A stretch of 64,000 nt of DNA from JALOOB01 sp040766655 (lineage in GTDB: Bacteria > Chloroflexota > Anaerolineae > CG2-30-64-16): the NCBI GenBank assembly GCA_040766655.1, contig JAXGQB010000014.1:124001-188000 (forward strand), written 5' to 3'. The notes under the pieces were generated by a model. The model searched no databases, was not told the DNA's origin, and saw only the letters and a program-made list of their open reading frames with translations. The translations under genes were made by a program, and so were the position numbers. Below, in pieces: positions 59,017 through 64,000 of this stretch; the first letter of the stretch is position 1, and each line of letters starts with the position of its first letter.

Positions 59017-59804
59017 TGTCCACGTTCCTCCGCGACGACGCCTACCAGGTCCGCCTGCCCGACTTCGAAGGTCCCCTCGATCTTCTGCTGCAGCTCATCG
59101 AGCGCGAGAAGCTGGACATCGAGGCGGTCTCTCTGTCCCTCGTAACCGACCAGTTCCTCGAGTACGTGCGACAGATGGAGGATGTCCAGGCCGGCCAGCT
59201 GGCCGACTTCCTCGTCGTCGCAGTCAAGCTCGTGTGGATCAAGTCGCGGCTGCTCCTCCCGCAGGGCCGGTCCGGCAAGGACGAGGATGAGGAGGAAGAG
59301 GATCCGGCCGAGGCCCTGGCACGGCAGTTGCGCGAGTACAAGCGATTCAAGGAGGCGGCACAGGCGTTGCGAACGATCGAGGAGGCCGGCCTGCACACCT
59401 ATGGCCGGATCGCGCCGCCCCCGGAACTGCAACAGCGGCTGGAGCCGGCCGGTGGCGTGCTGGATGAGCTGCTGGCCGCGGCCAGGGAGGCCTTCGCCGC
59501 ACTCGATGCCGCGGCGGTCGATATCCCGAAGGGGATGGTGGTCCCCTTCAACCTGACGATCCAGGATCAGATCGTCCACATCCGCGAGGTCACCGGGAGG
59601 ACGCAGCGCGTCACCTTCCGCGGGCTGCTCTCGCGCGCCCGCCATCGCCTGGAGATCATCGTCACCCTGCTGGCCGTGCTGGAACTCATCAAGCGCCAGC
59701 AAATCCGGGTCAGCCAGGACGGGGCGTTCGGCGAGATCTTGATCGAGGCGATCGAAGGACCGGGGCTGGCAGCCGAGGCTAACGGGAGCGAAAACGGCGG
59801 CTGA
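59016..59804 (+). CDS. scpA: segregation and condensation protein A
   Basis: A 262-aa kleisin. N-terminal FEGPLDLLLQLIEREKLDIEAVSL and the motif ADFLVVAVKLVWIKSRLLLP are diagnostic; the middle is acidic (DEDEEEEDPAEAL) and the C-terminus has the winged-helix end (LELIKRQQIRVSQDGAFGEILI). It bridges SMC heads in chromosome condensation. scpB is not in the window. The 3' end overlaps the opposite vanZ-like gene by 26 nt. Confidence 0.95.
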   Translation: MSTFLRDDAYQVRLPDFEGPLDLLLQLIEREKLDIEAVSLSLVTDQFLEYVRQMEDVQAGQLADFLVVAVKLVWIKSRLLLPQGRSGKDEDEEEEDPAEALARQLREYKRFKEAAQALRTIEEAGLHTYGRIAPPPELQQRLEPAGGVLDELLAAAREAFAALDAAAVDIPKGMVVPFNLTIQDQIVHIREVTGRTQRVTFRGLLSRARHRLEIIVTLLAVLELIKRQQIRVSQDGAFGEILIEAIEGPGLAAEANGSENGG

Positions 59805-60156
59805 GCCAGAGCAGCGCGGCCGCCGCGCCGGCCATGTCGGTGGCGATATCGAGCAGATCGGGGTGGCGTCCGGGCACGAACGACTGGTGGTACTCGTCGC
59901 TCAGCGCGTACAGCAGCGCGATCAGGAGCGCCCACACGGCCGGCCTGGAGACGCCTGACCCGGTCAGCGCCCACCACAGCAACGCAGCCAGGATCGCATA
60001 CGCGATGAAGTGCCCGCCGATATCCTGCAGCCAATCGGCCCACGTGTTCGCGAAGGACGGCAGCGTGCTCTGGCTGGACAGGAAGAAGATCACCGCCATC
60101 CAGAACAGCACCATCCCCCACCGCGCTACCCTGTTCCTCAAGACAACACTCGTCAA
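59779..60156 (-). CDS. VanZ-like membrane protein
   Basis: A 125-aa protein with three to four helices and the VanZ motifs GGHFIAYAILAALL and SDEYHQSFVPGRHPDLLDIATDMAG. The family was named for teicoplanin resistance but most members have unknown roles. Its end overlaps scpA on the other strand by 26 nt. It starts 3 nt after the glycosyltransferase stop, so both are in one operon. Confidence 0.88.
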   Translation of the reverse strand: MTSVVLRNRVARWGMVLFWMAVIFFLSSQSTLPSFANTWADWLQDIGGHFIAYAILAALLWWALTGSGVSRPAVWALLIALLYALSDEYHQSFVPGRHPDLLDIATDMAGAAAALLWLSRRFRSR

Positions 60157-60159
60157 CAG

Positions 60160-61296
60160 TCAACCCCTGTAGGCCGCCAGCGCGATCTGAGCCAGCCGAT
60201 CCCACGTGAAATGCTGGTCCACATGCGAGTGCGCGGCCGCGCCCAGGGCCGCGGCGTGCACCTCGTCCTGCAGCAGCCGCACGACGGCCGCAGCAAACGC
60301 CTCGACGTCCTCCGGTGGGGCGACCACCCCGCCCGGTCCCAGCGTCGCCCTCATCTCACCCACGTCGTAGGCGACCACGGGCAGGCCGGCCGCCATCAGC
60401 TCCAGGATCTTGGCGCTGTGCCGCGCCCGATTGGCGGACGAATCGATCCAGGGCGCGATGGCCACCCTGGCCGACACGAAGCGGGCCGCAGCCTCTGCGG
60501 GCTCCAGCCACCCCGCGGCATCGATGCCTGCGATGCCCGCCAGTTCCCCCTCCTCGCCCTGCGGCCCCCTCCCGACGACCGTCAGCCGCGCCTGGGGCAG
60601 CTGCCCGCGTACCTGGCCCCAGATCGCGGCGACATCGTCGGGACGGACGCCGGCAAACCGCGTGTACAGGATCGCACCCTGGCGCTCGCCTGCACGCTCC
60701 GCCCCCTCCTGCACCGGCCCCGCAACGCCGTTGTGCAGAATGTGGACGTCGCCGGGCCGCGCGCCGAATGCGACCGCCCGGTCGCGCAGGCATGCGCTCG
60801 TGACCGTCCAGGCGTCCGCATGGGAGAGGCCGTAGCGCTCCTGCCAGGTAAAGAACCGCTTCTGCCCCTCGGAGTAGCCCGCGGCCGGGTTGTCGTTCCA
60901 GCCGCCGGGACCCTCCCAGTCGTCCGAGTCGACCACCAGCCTGGGCCGCCCGCCGCGGCGCCGGCTCCAGACGAGGGTGGCGGCCAGGCCCGACGGGCCC
61001 TTCGGCTTGAACGCGTGGACCACGTCGGGGCGCCACTGCACCGCCGCCTGGTACAGGCGCCAGCCCAGCTGCCAGTGCCACGGCGGCGTCTGGGCGCCGG
61101 GCGGCAGCGCCACGTGGTGCACCGAGACGCCCGCATCCTCCGAGCGCCGGCCCGCATCCTCCGGGCTGTCGTAGGGGGGCACGAAGAGCACGACCGTGTG
61201 TCCCGCGCGCGCAAACGCCCGCGCCAGGGGCAGCGCGCGCGCCCGCGCGGTCCCCTTCGCCCGCAGCCCGAACGGTGCCAGCAGTGCGATTCGCAT
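60160..61296 (-). CDS. GT4-family glycosyltransferase
   Basis: A 378-aa enzyme with two Rossmann-like halves. The N-terminal MRIALLAPFGLRAKGTARARALPLARAF is the acceptor half. The donor half has ILYTRFAG, VVGRGPQGEEG and AKILELMAAGLPVVAYDVGEMRA, the last with the EX7E-like motif of retaining GT4 enzymes. It would add a sugar to a lipid or polysaccharide. ATG at 61296 (MRIALL); GGGAG is upstream. First gene of an operon with the VanZ-like gene. Confidence 0.88.
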   Translation of the reverse strand: MRIALLAPFGLRAKGTARARALPLARAFARAGHTVVLFVPPYDSPEDAGRRSEDAGVSVHHVALPPGAQTPPWHWQLGWRLYQAAVQWRPDVVHAFKPKGPSGLAATLVWSRRRGGRPRLVVDSDDWEGPGGWNDNPAAGYSEGQKRFFTWQERYGLSHADAWTVTSACLRDRAVAFGARPGDVHILHNGVAGPVQEGAERAGERQGAILYTRFAGVRPDDVAAIWGQVRGQLPQARLTVVGRGPQGEEGELAGIAGIDAAGWLEPAEAAARFVSARVAIAPWIDSSANRARHSAKILELMAAGLPVVAYDVGEMRATLGPGGVVAPPEDVEAFAAAVVRLLQDEVHAAALGAAAHSHVDQHFTWDRLAQIALAAYRG

Positions 61297-61330
61297 GGTG
61301 CCCGAAAACTCCCGACCCGCCAAGACTGAG

Positions 61331-61370
61331 CATCCTGAGCGGAGCTCCCGAAGGGAGCGCAGTCGAAGGA
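61331..61370. repeat. extragenic palindromic element
   Basis: CATCCTGAGCGGAGCTCCCG followed by AAGGGAGCGCAGTCGAAGGA, with an internal hairpin GCTCCC/GGGAGC. A common CCTGAGC-type repeat; related to those at 16109, 26956 and 38647. Confidence 0.55.
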
Positions 61371-61408
61371 CTGCTCAGGTGGCGGCTAAGGTTTGAACTC
61401 CGGCATGG

Positions 61409-61437
61409 TACCACAGCGCTCCGCTTTGTGGTATTAT
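61409..61437 (+). promoter_or_regulatory. promoter and inverted repeat of the exonuclease gene
   Basis: TATTAT (61432-61437) ends 7 nt before the ATG, so the transcript may be leaderless. An inverted repeat TACCACA (61409-61415) and TGTGGTA (61427-61433) overlaps the -10, as a repressor site would. No good -35. Confidence 0.45.
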
Positions 61438-61444
61438 TCCGGGA

Positions 61445-63343
61445 ATGTCTGACCCGATCATCCCAACCAACAGCCTGGTGCTCTACCGCACCCGTCCCGC
61501 GCGCGTCGCGGCCGCTGCCGGCGACAAGCTGACTCTCGAACTGGAGGGCGGCGAGACCGCCCGGGTGCGGCCCAAGGACGTCTCCCTGCTCCATGCCGGG
61601 CCCCTCCGCTCGCTCGCAGACGTATGGATCGGGCCCGCGGCAGAGGACGTCGAGGCCGCGTGGGAGCTTCTATCCGGGAGCCCCACCACGATGGGGGAGA
61701 TCGCGGAGCTGGCATACGGCGAGTTCACCCCCGCAACCGCGTGGGCGGCCTGGCAGCTGGTGACGGAAGGCCTCTACTTCCGGGTGGCGGGGGACACGGT
61801 GCGTGCCGCGTCCGCGGAAGAGGTGGCGCAGACGCGTGAGCAGCGCGCTGCGGAGGCCGCCGAACGCCAGGCCTGGGAAGGCTTCCTGGCGCGCGCCCGG
61901 CAGGGAACGGTGGGTCCCGAAGATGGGCGCTACCTGCGCGAGGTCGAGGATCTGGCGTTCGGACGCGTGGAGCGCAGCCGGGTGCTGCGCGCGCTGGGCC
62001 GCGAGGAAAGCCCCATCAACGCGCACGCCACGCTGCTGGAGTGGGGTGCGTGGGACGCCCACGTGAACCCCTACCCGATGCGTGAGCGGCTGAACCTGGC
62101 GCCGCCCGACCTGCCCCTGTCCGCCGAATGGACCGCGCTCCTGGCGGATCCCGCGCGCGTCGACCTGACGCACCTCCCCGCGTACGCGGTCGACGACATC
62201 CGGACCGACACACCCGACGACGCGCTCGGTTGGGAGCCCGGGCCGGGCCTGGGCAAGGTGTGGGTGCACGTGGCCGATCCCGCGGCCGCCATCCGTCCGG
62301 ACGATCCCATCGACCTCGAGGCACGGAGCCGAGGCACGACCCATTATCTGCCGGAGGGCGCGGTGCCCATGCTGCCGCCCGCCAGCATTCCCCTGCTTGG
62401 CCTTGGCCTGAACGAATTCTCCCCCGCGTTGTCGTTCGGCATCTCCCTCGACGACGAGAGCCACATCACCGGGGTTGAGATCGTGCCGAGCATCGTGCGC
62501 GTCGACCGCCTGACGTACGAGGAAGCCAGCGACCGCATCGGCGAGCCGCCGTTCGATGCGCTGCAGCGTGTGGCCGGGGCATTCGAGGCCCGGCGCAGCG
62601 CTGCTGGCGCGGCCAGCATCGACCTGCCCGAGACGCAGGTGACCGTGCGCGGGGGCCAGGTCGAGATCTATCCCGTGCTGACGACGCCCGGCCGGACCGT
62701 GGTCGAGAACTGCATGATCCTGGCCGGGGAGGCCGTGGCAGTCTATGCGCAGGCGCACGGCATCCCCCTGCCCTACGCGACGCAGGAGGCGCCGGATGCC
62801 CCGCGACCGGGCGAATCGGCGCCCAACGTCGGACCGGCCGCGACGATGGCCGATATGGCCGCGCTGCGGCGGAGGATGAAGCGCGGCCAGTATCGCAGCG
62901 TGCCCTCGGAGCACAGCGGGCTGGGACTGCCGGCCTACAGCCAGGCGACGAGCCCCCTGCGCCGCTACCTGGACCTGGTGGTGCACCAGCAGCTGCGCGG
63001 CCACCTGGCGGGCCGCGCGCCGCTGGCCCCGGCAGACATCATCGAGCGGATCGGCGAGGTCGAGGGGCCGCTTGGCGCGTCGCGGCGGGCCGAGACGCAA
63101 TCGGAGAAGCATTGGACGCTGGTGTTCCTGGCCGGGCAGCCCGAGCGGCAGTGGGAGGGCGTGCTGGTGGAGAAGCGCGGCGCGAGCGGAACCTTCATCA
63201 TCCCCGAGCTGGCGCTGGAGACGCCCATCCACCTCCCGTCGGACCTGGCGCTGAACACGCGCGCGCGGCTGAGCCTGCGCTCGGTCGACCTGCCCCGCCT
63301 CGACGCGCGGTTCAGGATCGACCAGATCATGGACAACGAATAG
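61445..63343 (+). CDS. RNase II/R-family exoribonuclease with variant active site
   Basis: A 632-aa protein. The RNB domain is clear: YAVDDIRTDTPDDAL (residues 248-260), WVHVADPAAAIRPDDPIDLEA, THYLPEGAVPMLP, NEFSPALSFGISLDD, NCMILAGEAVAVYA and YSQATSPLRRYLDLVVHQQL. It degrades RNA 3'-to-5'. In E. coli RNase II four Asp (201, 207, 209, 210) bind metal. Here D250, D258 and D259 align, but the second position is Thr256, with Asp255 beside it. A degenerate S1-like domain ends the protein. ATG directly after the -10, no ribosome binding site. Confidence 0.88.
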   Translation: MSDPIIPTNSLVLYRTRPARVAAAAGDKLTLELEGGETARVRPKDVSLLHAGPLRSLADVWIGPAAEDVEAAWELLSGSPTTMGEIAELAYGEFTPATAWAAWQLVTEGLYFRVAGDTVRAASAEEVAQTREQRAAEAAERQAWEGFLARARQGTVGPEDGRYLREVEDLAFGRVERSRVLRALGREESPINAHATLLEWGAWDAHVNPYPMRERLNLAPPDLPLSAEWTALLADPARVDLTHLPAYAVDDIRTDTPDDALGWEPGPGLGKVWVHVADPAAAIRPDDPIDLEARSRGTTHYLPEGAVPMLPPASIPLLGLGLNEFSPALSFGISLDDESHITGVEIVPSIVRVDRLTYEEASDRIGEPPFDALQRVAGAFEARRSAAGAASIDLPETQVTVRGGQVEIYPVLTTPGRTVVENCMILAGEAVAVYAQAHGIPLPYATQEAPDAPRPGESAPNVGPAATMADMAALRRRMKRGQYRSVPSEHSGLGLPAYSQATSPLRRYLDLVVHQQLRGHLAGRAPLAPADIIERIGEVEGPLGASRRAETQSEKHWTLVFLAGQPERQWEGVLVEKRGASGTFIIPELALETPIHLPSDLALNTRARLSLRSVDLPRLDARFRIDQIMDNE

Positions 63344-63381
63344 TCAGGCACTTCATCGACCGTAAATACAAGGAGAGGATC

Positions 63382-63717
63382 ATGGCGTATTTCTTCGACT
63401 CAACGGCACGGACCCCCCGGGAGCTGCTGCCCGGCGTCATCTCGCGCACCTTCTGGGGCGAGCGCATGCTGATGTCGCTCGTCGACCTGGCGCCCGGTGC
63501 GGACATCCCCGCGCACAGCCATCCGCACGAGCAGGTAGGCATCGTGATGGACGGCGAGATGGAGATGACGATCGGCGAGGAAACGCGCCAGTTGAAGAGC
63601 GGCGACATCTACGTCATTCCGGGCGGCGTGAGCCACAGCGTCAGGTTGGGCGCGGCCCCGTGCAGGGTGTTCGAGACCTTCGCGCCCGTGCGCGAGGAGT
63701 ACAAGTTCCCCGACTGA
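63382..63717 (+). CDS. small cupin-fold protein
   Basis: A 111-aa single-domain cupin. HSHPHEQ (His45, His47, and His49) and a later His in GGVSHSV are the metal ligands; the second motif is GDIYVIPGGVSH. Many such proteins are dioxygenases or sugar-binding sensors; function unknown. AAGGAGAGG precedes the ATG; it follows the exonuclease gene by 38 nt. Confidence 0.88.
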   Translation: MAYFFDSTARTPRELLPGVISRTFWGERMLMSLVDLAPGADIPAHSHPHEQVGIVMDGEMEMTIGEETRQLKSGDIYVIPGGVSHSVRLGAAPCRVFETFAPVREEYKFPD

Positions 63718-63802
63718 GGCCTGCGGTCTTCGCGGAAGGGCTGGCTAACCCCTGGCTTGCCCGGAGAGCCGCGTCGCCGTCGACGGGCAATACGGCGCTG
63801 AT

Positions 63803-63831
63803 TTGACCTCAGGGCGGCTGATGAATATAAT
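63803..63831 (+). promoter_or_regulatory. promoter of tRNA-Lys
   Basis: TTGACC (63803-63808), a 17-bp spacer and a perfect TATAAT (63826-63831). Confidence 0.85.
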
Positions 63832-63871
63832 GGCTACCACAGTAACGAAAGGTTGCTGTGGTTTTCCGCGT

Positions 63872-63944
63872 GGGTCGCTAGCTCAATTGGCAGAGCATCT
63901 GACTCTTAATCAGAGGGTTCAGGGTTCGAGTCCCTGGCGACTCA
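63872..63944 (+). tRNA. tRNA-Lys (anticodon CTT)
   Basis: A 73-nt cloverleaf. Acceptor GGGTCGC/GCGACTC (with G2-U71), anticodon loop CTCTTAA giving CUU (reads AAG), T-arm CAGGGTTCGAGTCCCTG, discriminator A. The CCA end is not encoded, unlike tRNA-Glu at 13751. Confidence 0.96.
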
Positions 63945-63951
63945 TACAAAC

Positions 63952-63995
63952 AAAAAGGCCACCGCCACTGGAACCAGTGGTGCGGTGGCCTTTTT
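63952..63995 (+). terminator. terminator after tRNA-Lys
   Basis: A long stem, AAAAAGGCCACCGC (63952-63965) with GCGGTGGCCTTTTT (63982-63995), plus an inner CACTGG/CCAGTG stem. Confidence 0.9.
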
Positions 63996-64000
63996 GTTTG

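Noticed and set aside
60010..63232. Long frames opposite the glycosyltransferase (plus) and the exonuclease (minus)
   Set aside because: Shadows of genes with clear GT4 and RNB motifs.
1..64000. CRISPR array, prophage, insertion sequence
   Set aside because: No spaced direct repeats, no transposase, integrase or phage structural genes were seen. Short dispersed repeats do not form an array.

Overview
The window is 64 kb of high-GC bacterial DNA. It is most likely from a member of the Chloroflexota (Anaerolineae or Caldilineae type), although no rRNA gene is present to prove this. The reasons are gene content. There is a histidine phosphatase / DUF3090 / SCO1664-type kinase-like trio, an arrangement known from Actinobacteria and Chloroflexi. 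There is a SARP-STAND-WD40 giant protein, a two-subunit glycine decarboxylase, lipoproteins with Thr/Pro/Ala-rich linkers, and several probable leaderless promoters. Genes are dense and lie on both strands in short operons. There are no rRNAs, transposases, phage genes or CRISPR arrays.

Layout. 1-10.4 kb is an envelope and signalling region: a secreted seven-repeat PD40 protein cut by the left edge, a SARP-STAND-WD40 regulator coupled to a lipoprotein, and three small secreted or unknown genes. 10.4-13.7 kb holds tyrS with a DUF4380-like gene, preceded by what looks like a ribosome-mediated attenuator (leaderless 23-codon leader peptide with a Tyr-Leu-Tyr run, antiterminator, terminator), and a LysM-PA14 secreted protein. 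13.7-16.0 kb has tRNA-Glu followed by the phosphatase/DUF3090/kinase-like trio. 16-24 kb holds arfB, an alpha/beta hydrolase, a DUF2007 gene, an unrecognised two-gene unit, a cinA-type gene, an AI-2E permease, tlyA and a UbiA-family prenyltransferase.

24-30 kb encodes a PHP-AlbA fusion with a long basic tail, then hsp20-lon with a candidate operator. 30-41 kb has a cyclodeaminase-family gene, a large membrane protein, an MBL-fold hydrolase, a DNRLRE surface protein, a probable 6S RNA with its own promoter and terminator, aspS, an SDR, a nucleotide-sugar epimerase, an MscS channel and an L,D-transpeptidase with two LysM domains. 41-46 kb is a cytochrome c maturation cluster (ccmH, ccmG, ccmF) flanked by two zinc-ribbon membrane proteins.

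46-53.5 kb is nitrogen control: a 1221-aa GlnE with two ACT-like domains between its two catalytic halves, then glnA (adenylylation Tyr399 present) behind a palindrome overlapping its promoter, then a GAF histidine kinase and a NarL-type regulator. 53.5-57.3 kb is the glycine cleavage operon gcvH-gcvPA-gcvPB under a tandem glycine riboswitch with a terminator. 57.3-64 kb carries a membrane protein, panE-like, scpA, vanZ-like, a GT4 glycosyltransferase, an RNase II/R-family exonuclease with an altered active site, a cupin and tRNA-Lys.

The clearest candidates for something new are the tyrS leader-peptide attenuator, the ACT-containing GlnE next to glnA, the PHP-AlbA-basic-tail fusion, the uncharacterised 17.9-19.9 kb gene pair, and a 33-nt dispersed repeat, one copy of which supplies the lon stop codon. 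All calls come from reading the sequence; no database search was run.
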